Origin: Pseudomonadota bacterium
Lineage (GTDB): Bacteria; Pseudomonadota; Gammaproteobacteria; Burkholderiales; Casimicrobiaceae
DNA: 38,959 nt
Direction: 5' to 3'
NCBI GenBank assembly: GCA_009786025.1
Contig: WQUA01000021.1
Span: forward strand, 1,211-40,169
The translations under genes were made by a program, and so were the position numbers. The first letter of the stretch is position 1, and every line of letters begins with the position of its first letter. This document shows, one piece after another, positions 7,423 through 15,740 of the stretch. Under the pieces are notes generated by a model. That model saw only the letters and a list, made by a program, of their open reading frames with translations, was not told where the DNA came from and made no database searches.

Positions 7423-8961
7423 GTGCCCGCGCAACATTCCGCGTCTGTTCCCCGATTGTCCTTATCAGGCATTACCAAGTGCTATCCGGGTGTCGTTGCC
7501 AACGACAATATTCGTCTTGACGTAATGCCGGGAGAAATTCACGCCGTGTTGGGCGAAAACGGCGCGGGCAAATCGACGCTGATGAAAATCATTTACGGCG
7601 CCGTTACGCCCGATGCTGGCGAAATCCGTTGGGAAGGGCAACCGGTTACGATCCACCATCCGGCGCAGGCGCGCGCGCTGGGTATCGGCATGGTGTTTCA
7701 GCATTTTTCGCTGTTTGAAACACTGACGGTCGCTGAAAACATCGCATTGGGCAGCGTCCAGCGCTGGCGTGGCGATGTCTTGCGTCGGCACATCGCTGAG
7801 TTGTCACAACATTACGGTTTGCCGCTTGATCCCGATCGCCATGTTCACTCAATGTCGGTTGGCGAGCGCCAGCGGGTCGAAATCATCCGTTGTCTGTTGC
7901 AGTCGCCGCGATTGCTCATCATGGACGAGCCGACCTCGGTGCTGACCCCACAGGCCGTCGAAAAACTGTTTGAAACGCTGCGCCTGCTCGCTGCCGAAGG
8001 ATGCAGCATTCTGTACATCAGTCACAAGCTCGATGAAATCCGGTCTTTGTGCCAACGCGCCACCGTGCTTCGCAACGGTCGCGTCTCCGGCGCCTGCATT
8101 CCCGCCGAAGAAAGCGGTGCGTCGCTGGCGCGGATGATGACGGGTAGCGAATTACCGCACCCGAAACTGCATCCGGTGGTGCGCGGGAATGCGCAACTGG
8201 TGATCGACCGGTTGAGCTACATTCCTGACGATCCGTTCGGGATGACACTTTCCGATATTGTGCTGGACGTACACGCCGGTGAAATCGTCGGCATTGCCGG
8301 GGTGTCTGGCAACGGTCAGCGCGAGTTGGTGGCGCTTTTGTCTGGTGAAAAACAGCTTCCGGCAGCGCAACGGCACGCCATCCAGTTGTGCGGCGCGGCA
8401 GCAGGCGCGCTCAAGACCGAAGCCCGCCGCGATCTGGGGCTGGCCTACATTCCTGAAGAACGTCTGGGGCGTGGTGCGGTGCCGGAGATGACGCTCACCG
8501 AAAACACGCTGCTTACGACGCATCGGCAAAATCTGGTGCGTTATGGCGTGATTCGTTCCGGCGCCGCTCGTCGCTACGCGCGGGAAACCATCGCCCGTTT
8601 CGGCGTCAAAGCGGGTGGAGCGCACGCGCTGGCGCAAAGTTTGTCGGGCGGTAACCTGCAAAAATTTATCATCGGTCGTGAAGTGCGGCAAAACCCGCGC
8701 GTGTTGCTGGTTGTGCAGCCAACCTGGGGCGTCGATGTCGGCGCGTCTGCCCAGATTCGTCAGGAATTGATCGACTTGCGAACACAGGGCGTCGCCGTGT
8801 TGGTGTTGTCGGAAGAGCTCGACGAACTCTTCGAGATTTGCGATCGGTTGGCAGTGATCGCGCAAGGCCGCTTGTCGCCGCCGCTGATTACCCGCGAAAC
8901 GACGCCGGAAAAGGTTGGCTTGATGATGGCCGGTTCTTTCGTTGCGCCTGCCGCTGCATGA
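7423..8961 (+). CDS. nucleoside-type ABC transporter, ATP-binding protein
   Basis: A 512-residue protein with two fused ABC ATPase domains, as in the BMP/simple-sugar type importers (RbsA/YufO/NupA group). It powers import by the two permeases that follow. The first domain has Walker A GENGAGKST (44-52), a signature region MSVGERQRVEI and Walker B LLIMDEPTS. The second has a degenerate Walker A (GVSGNGQRE), a good signature LSGGNLQK and the family-typical VVQPTWGVDVG in place of a canonical Walker B. The start is GTG at 7423 with no obvious ribosome binding site. It heads a four-gene operon, and its stop overlaps the next start (ATGA). Confidence 0.92.
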   Translation: MPAQHSASVPRLSLSGITKCYPGVVANDNIRLDVMPGEIHAVLGENGAGKSTLMKIIYGAVTPDAGEIRWEGQPVTIHHPAQARALGIGMVFQHFSLFETLTVAENIALGSVQRWRGDVLRRHIAELSQHYGLPLDPDRHVHSMSVGERQRVEIIRCLLQSPRLLIMDEPTSVLTPQAVEKLFETLRLLAAEGCSILYISHKLDEIRSLCQRATVLRNGRVSGACIPAEESGASLARMMTGSELPHPKLHPVVRGNAQLVIDRLSYIPDDPFGMTLSDIVLDVHAGEIVGIAGVSGNGQRELVALLSGEKQLPAAQRHAIQLCGAAAGALKTEARRDLGLAYIPEERLGRGAVPEMTLTENTLLTTHRQNLVRYGVIRSGAARRYARETIARFGVKAGGAHALAQSLSGGNLQKFIIGREVRQNPRVLLVVQPTWGVDVGASAQIRQELIDLRTQGVAVLVLSEELDELFEICDRLAVIAQGRLSPPLITRETTPEKVGLMMAGSFVAPAAA

Positions 8962-10091
8962 TGCTGCGCCTCGAACCCCGCTCCGAACCGTCGCGTCTGG
9001 CGACCTGGTTGTCGCCGCTTGCCGCGTTGCTGGCGACGCTCGTCATCGGTGCTACCGTTTTTGCGTGGCTCGGCTTTGATCCTTGGCAAGCGTTGTTTGT
9101 TTTCTTCATCGGCCCGGTCAATTCGTGGTACGGCGTCAGCGAGCTGCTGCTGAAGGCTTCACCACTGATCCTGATCGCCAACGGGCTGGCACCCGGTTTT
9201 CGCGCCAACGTCTGGAACATTGGCGCCGAAGGCCAGCTCATTCTCGGCGCTCTTGGCGCTACCGGCATCGCGCTGGCGTTTGATGGCGTTGAAGCAGGCT
9301 GGCTGTTGCCGCTGATGCTGGTCAGCGGTACGGTTTGCGGTATCGCCTGGGCCGCGATTCCGGCGTTTCTTCGCACGCGCTTTCGCGCCAACGAAATACT
9401 GGTTTCGCTGATGTTGGTGTACGTTGCCGGTTACCTTCTGTCGTATCTGATCCACGGCCCTTGGCGCGATCCCGAAGGCTATAATTTTCCGCAATCCATT
9501 CTTTTCCCTGCTTCGGCGTTGTTGCCGACGGTGAGCGACGAAGGCCGTCTCAACATCAGCATCTTTTTTGCGCTGGGTGTGACGCTGCTGTGCTGGTTCT
9601 TCACCAAAAAAAGCTGGCTCGGTTTCCAGATGCGGGTGACGGGGCTGGCGCCGGAAGCGGCGCTGTACGCTGGCATTCCAGTTAACCGTACAGTGTGGTT
9701 GGGTTTATTGCTCGGTGGAGCCTGCGCCGGGCTCGCCGGCGCTTGCGAAATCGCGGGACCGCTCGGCCAGTTGACCGCTTCGGTGTCGCCCGGTTACGGC
9801 TTTGCCGCGATCATCGTTGCCTTCGTCGGACGCTTGCATCCGATCGGTATCGTCTTCGCCGGTTTGCTGCTATCGCTGCTCTATCTCGGCGGCGAAGCGG
9901 CGCAAGTCCATTTGGGACTGCCGTCGGCAATCACCGGCCTTTTTCAGGGCGCGCTGCTCTTTGTGCTGCTGGGGGCAGATGTTTTTATCCGCTATCGGTT
10001 GCGCTTCGTGTTTTCCCGCCTGGCTGCGGTTGAATCTGTACCACCTTTGCTTGAACCTGACAAGCCGGCGTTGCCGGCGTCACACCACTGA
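8958..10091 (+). CDS. nucleoside-type ABC transporter, permease 1
   Basis: A 377-residue inner-membrane permease with about nine to ten hydrophobic helices, of the BPD_transp_2 / simple-sugar permease family (YufP/NupB-like). Diagnostic stretches are PGFRANVWNIGAEGQL near residue 80 and FRANEILVSLMLVYVA. The start is placed at ATG 8958, which overlaps the TGA of the ATPase gene (ATGA). A longer upstream frame from 8838 only covers the end of the ATPase gene. It pairs with the smaller permease encoded next to form the membrane channel. Confidence 0.92.
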   Translation: MMLRLEPRSEPSRLATWLSPLAALLATLVIGATVFAWLGFDPWQALFVFFIGPVNSWYGVSELLLKASPLILIANGLAPGFRANVWNIGAEGQLILGALGATGIALAFDGVEAGWLLPLMLVSGTVCGIAWAAIPAFLRTRFRANEILVSLMLVYVAGYLLSYLIHGPWRDPEGYNFPQSILFPASALLPTVSDEGRLNISIFFALGVTLLCWFFTKKSWLGFQMRVTGLAPEAALYAGIPVNRTVWLGLLLGGACAGLAGACEIAGPLGQLTASVSPGYGFAAIIVAFVGRLHPIGIVFAGLLLSLLYLGGEAAQVHLGLPSAITGLFQGALLFVLLGADVFIRYRLRFVFSRLAAVESVPPLLEPDKPALPASHH

Positions 10092-11011
10092 TGGAATCCT
10101 TCGTCAACCTGATCGTTCTCACGCTTGCCGCCGGCACGCCGCTGGCGCTCGCAGCCCTCGGCGAACTCGTCACCGAAAAATCGGGCGTGTTGAATCTCGG
10201 CGTCGAAGGGATGATGACCGTCGGCGCCGTGGCAGCGTTCATCGTCGCCGTCAATACAAATTCGCCCTGGCAGGGGATCGCCGCCGGCGCGGCCGCTGCA
10301 GTAGTGCTGGCGCTGGTATTCGCATTCATCGTATTGTCGCTGATGGCCAATCAAGTCGCTACCGGATTGGCGCTTTCGCTGTTCGGTATCGGACTGGCTT
10401 CGTTCGTCGGCCGTGATTACGTCGCCAAGGTTATCGGCGGGTTGCCGGTGTTGCATCTTCCCGGCCTTTCCGACCTTCCGATCGTTGGCGAATTGCTTTT
10501 CTCGTATAGCCCGATCGTCTATTTGACGCTGGTGCTGTTCGCGCTGACGCAATGGGTGCTGACCCGTACGCGCGCCGGTTTGATCGTACGCGCCGTCGGC
10601 GAATCGCCGCAGGCCGCTCACGCCATTGGCTTGCCGGTGATTTTCGTGCGCTATCTCTGTGTTCTTTTTGGCGGGCTTTGCTCAGGGCTGGCCGGCGCTT
10701 ATCTGGCCGTTGCCTACACGCCGCTGTGGGCGGAGGGCATGATTGCCGGTCGCGGTTGGATCGCTGTCGCGCTGGTGGTGTTTGCCACCTGGAAACCCTG
10801 GCGGGCGCTGGCCGGCGCTTATCTGTTTGGCTTCGTCACACTGGCGCAGTTTCAGGTGCAGGCTTGGGGGACAGCCATCCCACCCCAATTTTTGTCGATG
10901 CTGCCTTATCTGGCGACCATCGTTGTGCTCGTGTTAATCTCACGCAATGTATTGACCGTTCGACTGAACGCGCCGGTATCGCTCGGCAAGCCGTTTCATC
11001 CGGGCGATTGA
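10091..11011 (+). CDS. nucleoside-type ABC transporter, permease 2
   Basis: A 306-residue inner-membrane permease (YufQ/NupC-like) with about eight helices. The N-terminal motif PLALAALGELVTEKSGVLNL and the following GVEGMMTVGA are typical of the shorter subunit in BMP-linked nucleoside importers. Its ATG shares one base with the stop of permease 1 (TGATG), so the two are translationally coupled. The C-terminus ends near HPGD, and a 55-bp gap precedes the binding-protein gene. Confidence 0.92.
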   Translation: MESFVNLIVLTLAAGTPLALAALGELVTEKSGVLNLGVEGMMTVGAVAAFIVAVNTNSPWQGIAAGAAAAVVLALVFAFIVLSLMANQVATGLALSLFGIGLASFVGRDYVAKVIGGLPVLHLPGLSDLPIVGELLFSYSPIVYLTLVLFALTQWVLTRTRAGLIVRAVGESPQAAHAIGLPVIFVRYLCVLFGGLCSGLAGAYLAVAYTPLWAEGMIAGRGWIAVALVVFATWKPWRALAGAYLFGFVTLAQFQVQAWGTAIPPQFLSMLPYLATIVVLVLISRNVLTVRLNAPVSLGKPFHPGD

Positions 11012-11066
11012 CCTGAACCGAACCGCTGACCTGACCGCCGACCGAATTTCAACCGAGGAGAAACCG

Positions 11067-12179
11067 ATGAAACCACTTCGTCTAAAAAACTTTCTGATTG
11101 CTACCGCCGCGCTGTTTTGCGTATCGGTCGTATCGACGACGGCTTTCGCGCAGGGGAAAACCGCCAAAGCCGAACCGTTGAAGATCGGCTTCGTTTACGT
11201 CAGCCCGATCGGTGATGCCGGTTGGACGTTTCAGCACGATCAGGCGCGCGTTGCTCTCGAAAAGAAGTTCGGTGACCGGATTCAAACAAAATACATCGAA
11301 AGCGTACCCGAGGGCGCCGACGCCGAGCGCGTGGTCCGCGATCTGGCGCAGAGCGGCCACAAGCTGATTTTCACCACTTCGTTCGGATTCATGAACCCGA
11401 CACTGAAAGTCGCCAACCAGTTTCCTAAAACTTATTTCGAACACGCCACCGGCTTCAAGACCGCCAAAAACATGGGTTTCTACAACGCTCGTTTCTACGA
11501 AGGGCGTTACCTTGCCGGAATCATTGCCGGCAAGATGACCAAAACCAATGTCGCCGGTTATGTTGCCGCCTATCCGATTCCGGAAGTGGTTATGGGCATC
11601 AATGCGTTCACGCGTGGAATGCGGAGCGTCAATCCGAACGCGCAGGTCAAAGTCGTGTGGGTCAATTCCTGGTATGACCCGGGACGCGAGCGCGAAGCCG
11701 CCGACACGCTGGTATCGCAGGGCGCCGATGTTCTGACCCACCATTCCGATTCAACCGCCGTCGTTCAGGCGGCGGAAGCCAAAAAAGTTTATGCGATTGC
11801 TTATCACAGCGATATGTCGAAATACGCCCCCCATGCGCAACTCGTGGCTGTCACCCACCATTGGGAGAATTACTACGCAGACGTTGTGCAATCGGTGCTG
11901 GATGGCAACTGGAAGCCGGGTAAAGTGTGGGGCGGCATCAAGGGCGGCTTCATCAAGGTTGGCCCGATCAACGCTGTTGTTCCGGCTGACGTTGTGGCGC
12001 TGATGAATGCCGCCGAAGCCAACATCGCTTCTGGCAAACTGCACCCGTTCACCGGCCCGATGCGTGACAACGAGGGCAAAGAGCGCCTGGCCGACGGCCA
12101 AGTCATTACCGACGATGCCTTGCTGAAAATGGGCTACTACGTTGAAGGCGTTCAAGGCAAGCTGCCGACGGCGAGGTGA
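11067..12179 (+). CDS. BMP-family nucleoside-type substrate-binding protein
   Basis: A 370-residue periplasmic binding protein of the BMP (Med/PnrA-like) family, the solute receptor of the preceding ABC transporter. It has a Sec signal peptide with cleavage expected after AFA (residues ~27-29, before QGKT). There is no lipobox cysteine, so it should be soluble in the periplasm. Family features are VSPIGDAGWTFQHDQ near residue 50, RFYEGRYLAGIIAG, GADVLTHHSDSTAV and the GGIKGGFIKVGP block. GAGGAG lies eight bases before the ATG. Purine/pyrimidine nucleosides are the usual ligands of this subgroup; the actual substrate is not shown by sequence. Confidence 0.92.
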   Translation: MKPLRLKNFLIATAALFCVSVVSTTAFAQGKTAKAEPLKIGFVYVSPIGDAGWTFQHDQARVALEKKFGDRIQTKYIESVPEGADAERVVRDLAQSGHKLIFTTSFGFMNPTLKVANQFPKTYFEHATGFKTAKNMGFYNARFYEGRYLAGIIAGKMTKTNVAGYVAAYPIPEVVMGINAFTRGMRSVNPNAQVKVVWVNSWYDPGREREAADTLVSQGADVLTHHSDSTAVVQAAEAKKVYAIAYHSDMSKYAPHAQLVAVTHHWENYYADVVQSVLDGNWKPGKVWGGIKGGFIKVGPINAVVPADVVALMNAAEANIASGKLHPFTGPMRDNEGKERLADGQVITDDALLKMGYYVEGVQGKLPTAR

Positions 12180-12225
12180 GGCTGCGCGTAGCTACGGGAT
12201 CGATAAATATTCAACGATACGCAAA

Positions 12226-12807
12226 ATGAACAGATGGTATCTGGTGAAGGAAAACTGGAAAAACATATCCGATATTTCGGCGAAATATGGAATGGAGTAC
12301 GTCGGGCTGGGAGGGGATGTCTGGCCTCACGAATGGGATGGGGATAATTTGCATTTGAGCAGTTTGCTTGAGCGAATGCAAGCCTATACGGAGACTGAAT
12401 ATAACGGTGCGACAATTCATGTGCATGCGCCGGTCGAATTGAAATTGGTCATGGATTATTTCAATTCTCCAAGAGTAGCGACGAAGAAACCGATTCTCAT
12501 CGAAATACAACTCGCTCATGACGGATTCAACGTCGGCGCGGATGGCTTTGACTTCGGTAATCCGGAGGGAGGGTATTCCATCATTGAAACGGAAATTATC
12601 CTGAAGGATTCAAAAGAAGCTATAAACACTTATTTGAACAAATCCGGTCTTTTCAAAAGCATGGCTTTGATGCGCGATTTCATCTCCAGTCTGGAAGGGG
12701 CGGCACGGCGCGGCGAGTGTGAGGATTGGGATGGATATGTTCCGCTCGCAATAAAAAAGTTGGCGGGTGGCGCTTCTTCTTCGAAGCTGGCGGATAGTGC
12801 GCCATGA
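12226..12807 (+). CDS. hypothetical protein (193 aa), upstream member of a coupled pair
   Basis: A cytoplasmic protein of unknown function. The open frame extends up to 12142 inside the bmpA end, but the natural start is ATG 12226 (MNRWYLVKENWKNISDIS). Visible features are an aromatic GGDVWPHEWDGD stretch near residue 36, a central FNVGADGFDFGNPEGGYSII beta-like segment and a helical C-terminus. The region is more AT-rich than the ABC operon before it. The stop overlaps the start of the next gene by ATGA, so the two act as a translationally coupled unit. I do not recognise the family; an immunity or accessory role is a guess from size and composition. Confidence 0.6.
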   Translation: MNRWYLVKENWKNISDISAKYGMEYVGLGGDVWPHEWDGDNLHLSSLLERMQAYTETEYNGATIHVHAPVELKLVMDYFNSPRVATKKPILIEIQLAHDGFNVGADGFDFGNPEGGYSIIETEIILKDSKEAINTYLNKSGLFKSMALMRDFISSLEGAARRGECEDWDGYVPLAIKKLAGGASSSKLADSAP

Positions 12808-12995
12808 AACAAATCTCTCTTTCCGATGCCGATTTTTGCGCCTGGGTTGAACAAGGATTTTCAATCCACGTAAAAGCGATTACGGAATATGGCGACCCCG
12901 CGGAACTCTCTGATGATGAAGTTCGGAGATTGGTGTTGTTTTTGCAGGATTATCTGAATGGACAGGATAGTGATGCGTCGCCGACAAGGCTTTGA
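12804..12995 (+). CDS. small hypothetical protein (63 aa)
   Basis: A 63-residue acidic protein beginning MKQISLSDADFCAWVEQGF, with a helical C-terminal half (ELSDDEVRRLVLFLQDYLNG). Its ATG overlaps the preceding stop (ATGA at 12804-12807), so translation depends on the upstream gene. No metal or nucleic-acid motif is seen. It may be a partner subunit of the 193-residue protein. Function is unknown. Confidence 0.55.
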   Translation: MKQISLSDADFCAWVEQGFSIHVKAITEYGDPAELSDDEVRRLVLFLQDYLNGQDSDASPTRL

Positions 12996-13036
12996 GCGGT
13001 ACGGGGAGCTTTTTTTGCGGGCGCGCCTGGAAAACT

Positions 13037-13090
13037 TTTACCCAATCTTTACATTCCCTTGACAACTCTTAACGCTGAATTTTCTATACT
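13037..13090 (+). promoter_or_regulatory. phased TTTAC repeats and -10 upstream of the first LTXXQ gene
   Basis: Four TTTAC-like pentamers lie in phase: TTTAC 13037, TTTAC 13048, TTGAC 13059, TTAAC 13069 (steps of 11, 11 and 10 bp). On the other strand the first two read GTAAA-N6-GTAAA, which fits the known CpxR consensus (GTAAA-N4-8-GTAAA). A -10-like TATACT follows at 13085-13090. The same arrangement recurs at 13719 before the second LTXXQ gene. The likely binder is the OmpR-type regulator encoded at 15709. Confidence 0.7.
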
Positions 13091-13130
13091 GGCGTCACGT
13101 ATTCGACAACCTTTATGAAAGGAATTCACC

Positions 13131-13652
13131 ATGAAGAAAACTCTGATTATTGCCACCATTGCTCTGGCCGCCACTGCCGGGATGACGCTAAGCGCTACGG
13201 CGCAGGGAACAAAAGCCGATCCTGCCAATTGCCCTGCTGCCGGCTGCCCCGCCGCCGCAGGTATGGCGGGACAAGGCCCCGGCGGGGGGCACATGGCCAT
13301 GATGGCCGGTCTTAACCTTACTGATGCCCAGAAGGCACAAGTTCAAGACATCATGGCACAGCATCGGGAGGACGCACATACAAAAATCCGCGCCATTTTG
13401 ACGCCAGAGCAGCAGACAGCCTTTGACGCCAACAAGCCCGGCATGATGGGCGGCGGTCGTATGATGAAAGATATCAATCTCACTGATGCGCAGAAAACGC
13501 AAGTTCGCGACATCATGACGCAAGAGCGTGAGGATACGCACGCGAAAATTCGCGCCATTCTGACGCCGGAGCAACAGGCGACCTTTGATGCCAACGCGCA
13601 AAAGCAGCAAGCCGGGGGTGGGCAGCATCATAAACACCACAAGCGGTTATAA
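13131..13652 (+). CDS. periplasmic Spy/CpxP-like protein with two LTXXQ units
   Basis: A 173-residue exported protein with a Sec signal peptide cleaved after SATA (about residue 24). The mature N-terminus carries NCPAAGCPAA, followed by a Gly/Met-rich stretch (GGGHMAMMAG). Two nearly identical units of about 40 residues follow, each starting NLTDAQK and ending LTPEQQ-x-x-FDAN, the LTXXQ motif of the Spy/CpxP family of envelope-stress chaperones and metal-response proteins. The His-rich tail (HHKHHKRL) could bind metal. GAAAGGA precedes the ATG. It is a paralogue of the next gene and probably under the downstream two-component system. Confidence 0.85.
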   Translation: MKKTLIIATIALAATAGMTLSATAQGTKADPANCPAAGCPAAAGMAGQGPGGGHMAMMAGLNLTDAQKAQVQDIMAQHREDAHTKIRAILTPEQQTAFDANKPGMMGGGRMMKDINLTDAQKTQVRDIMTQEREDTHAKIRAILTPEQQATFDANAQKQQAGGGQHHKHHKRL

Positions 13653-13674
13653 AAACCGCAGGGACGTTCCAGCA

Positions 13675-13701
13675 GGGGGCGCGTTTATCGCCTCCTTTTT
13701 T
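13675..13701 (+). terminator. Rho-independent terminator after the first LTXXQ gene
   Basis: GGGGGCG (13675-13681) pairs with CGCCTCC (13689-13695) with one G-T wobble, around a 7-base loop. TTTTTT follows directly. It separates the first LTXXQ gene from the second gene's own promoter. Confidence 0.75.
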
Positions 13702-13718
13702 ATGGTTTTCGTATAACT

Positions 13719-13772
13719 TTTACCCAATCTTTACACTCCCTTTACGCCTCTTAACATTGGGCGTTCCATACT
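13719..13772 (+). promoter_or_regulatory. phased TTTAC repeats and -10 upstream of the second LTXXQ gene
   Basis: TTTAC occurs at 13719, 13730 and 13741, then TTAAC at 13751, giving the same 11-11-10 bp phasing as at 13037. CATACT at 13767-13772 is the -10 candidate, at the same distance as in the first copy. The leader downstream (GGCGTCACGTAT...) is also conserved between the two promoters, with a short extra CGTATCCGATA-like insertion here. The promoter was evidently duplicated together with the gene. Confidence 0.7.
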
Positions 13773-13823
13773 GGCGTCACGTATCCGATACGTATTCGAC
13801 AACCCTTAAGAAAGGAACACACC

Positions 13824-14198
13824 ATGAAAAGGACACTTATCATAGCCGCTATCGCTCTGGCTGCTACCGGCATGGCGTTGGGCGTTTCGGCGCAAGGGCA
13901 GAGAGGGCAAGGGATGGGTCAGGGGGCGAATGCCGGTAACTGCCCGGTTGCCAACTGCCCTGCTTGTCCATCCCGTACAGGTGCAGGTATGGCGCGCGGC
14001 TCCGGCAGCGGACGCATGGCGGTGGTGAACGGGCTTAATCTCACCGATGCGCAGAAAACGCAAGTCCGTGACATCATGATTCAGCAGCGCGAAGAGACGC
14101 ATGCGAAGATCCGCGCTGTCTTGACGCCGGAACAACAAGCGATTTTCGATGCGCGTAAGGCACAACGGGATGCGTGGTTCGAGCAACGGATGAACTGA
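13824..14198 (+). CDS. periplasmic Spy/CpxP-like protein with one LTXXQ unit
   Basis: A 124-residue exported paralogue of the preceding gene. The signal peptide ends near GVSAQG (residue ~24). The mature N-terminus is Gly/Gln/Met-rich (GQRGQGMGQG) and has NCPVANCPACP, three Cys-Pro pairs that parallel NCPAAGCP in the first protein. One LTXXQ unit follows (NLTDAQKTQVRDIM ... LTPEQQAIFDA). AAGAAAGGA precedes the ATG. The Cys-Pro and Met/Gly segments suggest metal binding, by inference. It is followed by a strong terminator, then the sensor kinase. Confidence 0.85.
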   Translation: MKRTLIIAAIALAATGMALGVSAQGQRGQGMGQGANAGNCPVANCPACPSRTGAGMARGSGSGRMAVVNGLNLTDAQKTQVRDIMIQQREETHAKIRAVLTPEQQAIFDARKAQRDAWFEQRMN

Positions 14199-14232
14199 TT
14201 TAACCGCATTGTAAAATCGGCTCGTTTTCACA

Positions 14233-14258
14233 GGGGCGCATTTTTCTGCGCCCCTTTT
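14233..14258 (+). terminator. Rho-independent terminator after the second LTXXQ gene
   Basis: GGGGCGCA (14233-14240) pairs perfectly with TGCGCCCC (14247-14254) over a 6-base loop, followed by TTTT. The kinase gene starts 45 bp downstream, so it is read through or has its own promoter. Confidence 0.85.
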
Positions 14259-14303
14259 CGTTGCCAAGTGCAATAATTTTAAATTTGGGTTAACCTTCCT
14301 TAG

Positions 14304-15740
14304 ATGCGCTCACTGTTTTGGAAAATTTTCTTGAGCTTTTGGCTTGCCGTCGTGTTGATCGGCGGGTTGACATTTGCGCTTGGTCGCTGGATGACCGAGG
14401 ATCGCTGGTTGATGTTGTTTTATCCAGGGTTGTCTTCTTATGCACCGCAATGGTCAGTACTCTACGAAAGCGATGGCCTTGATGCGGCGCAACAATTCTC
14501 GATGCAGCAAGCCCGCGACAACGACATCCAGGCCAGCGTTCTTTCCGCCGACGGCGATTTGCTGACGCCTTTGATGTCGCGCCGGGATATTCGACCGGGA
14601 ATGGGGCAAGGGATGGGCCTCGGCAGAGGGCAAGGATTGGGAATGGGAGTGGGGCAGGCGAGAGGACACGGTATGGGAACCGGTCGCCTCGACCAGGATT
14701 ACCATCGCCTTACGCACGAATACACTTCGGAAAATGGCGGCCATTACGTTTTTCGGTTTCTGCTGCCGACCAATCGGGTACACGCCTGGCGCGCGTATGT
14801 GCTGTTGCCGGTCAATGCGGTGGTTGCGTTGTTTGCTGTCACACTGGCAAGCTGGCTTTTGAGTTTGTCGATCACCCGGCCGATTCACCGTTTGCGCGAT
14901 GCGGTTGAAAAGCTCGGAAAGACCGATTATCAAAGCGCCCAACTCAACCATATCAGCCGCCGCCGCGATGAGCTCGGTATGCTCGCTCGCGACTTCAACC
15001 AGATGGGAGAGCACCTGCAAACGCAGATCGCCAGCCAGCGTCAGTTGCTGCGAGATGTGTCGCACGAACTGCGCTCGCCGCTGGCGCGGCTGCGGGTTGC
15101 GCTGGGACTTGCCGAGCGTCGCGCCGAAGCGAGCGAGGCCTCACCGGAAACCTGGGAAAAACTGCAACGCGAATGCGATCGCCTTGACCGGCTGATCGAC
15201 GAAATCCTGACTTTATCGCGCTTCAGCTCGCATTCTGACTCACTGCCCGAGGCAGCACAGCCGATCAATCTCAGCGCATTGGTTCACGAAACGCTGACCG
15301 AATTTCCCGACCTTCCGGTCAAACGGGAAATTGCAGCCAACCTGTGGGTAAACGGTTGGCCAACCTGGCTTGAAAAAGCCTTGTCCAATTTGTTGCGCAA
15401 TGCAGTGCGTTTCAACCCTCCGGATGCAGCCCTCGACATGACCCTTTCTACTGATGGCGCAACGCACACGCTGCGCCTGCGCGACCACGGCCCCGGTTGT
15501 GATCCTGCATTGCTGTCGCGTTTAGGCGAGCCGTTTTTGCGTGCACCCGGCCAAAAAGCGATCGGCTACGGCTTGGGATTGGCAATCGCCAAACGCGCCA
15601 TTGAACGCCACGGTGGCGCCATCACTTTCAGCCTGCCGCCCGATGGCGGTTTTCAAGTCGAGATAAGCCTTCCTGCGGTAAACTCGGCCAACAACGATCT
15701 TTTGCGCGATGAACGAAACCCCGACCCTCATTCTCGTTGA
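14304..15740 (+). CDS. CpxA-like sensor histidine kinase with Gly/Met-rich periplasmic segment
   Basis: A 478-residue inner-membrane sensor kinase. TM1 is about residues 8-27, the periplasmic domain 28-163, TM2 about 164-188, HAMP about 189-240. The phospho-accepting His254 is in DVSHELRSPL. The ATPase domain has the N-box (SNLLRNAVRF, 361-370), G1 (DHGPGCD, 404-410) and G2 (GYGLGLAI, 421-428). Residues 98-129 of the sensor domain are almost only Gly, Met, Gln and Arg (GMGQGMGLGRGQGLGMG), echoing the two LTXXQ proteins next door. The gene overlaps the response regulator by 32 bp. Order and domain make-up resemble a Cpx-type envelope or metal stress system. Confidence 0.9.
   Translation: MRSLFWKIFLSFWLAVVLIGGLTFALGRWMTEDRWLMLFYPGLSSYAPQWSVLYESDGLDAAQQFSMQQARDNDIQASVLSADGDLLTPLMSRRDIRPGMGQGMGLGRGQGLGMGVGQARGHGMGTGRLDQDYHRLTHEYTSENGGHYVFRFLLPTNRVHAWRAYVLLPVNAVVALFAVTLASWLLSLSITRPIHRLRDAVEKLGKTDYQSAQLNHISRRRDELGMLARDFNQMGEHLQTQIASQRQLLRDVSHELRSPLARLRVALGLAERRAEASEASPETWEKLQRECDRLDRLIDEILTLSRFSSHSDSLPEAAQPINLSALVHETLTEFPDLPVKREIAANLWVNGWPTWLEKALSNLLRNAVRFNPPDAALDMTLSTDGATHTLRLRDHGPGCDPALLSRLGEPFLRAPGQKAIGYGLGLAIAKRAIERHGGAITFSLPPDGGFQVEISLPAVNSANNDLLRDERNPDPHSR

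Noticed and set aside
13020-13760. Repeated promoter segments as a CRISPR or transposon
   Set aside because: There are only two copies, each tied to a paralogous gene; this is a gene-plus-promoter duplication, not an array or mobile element.
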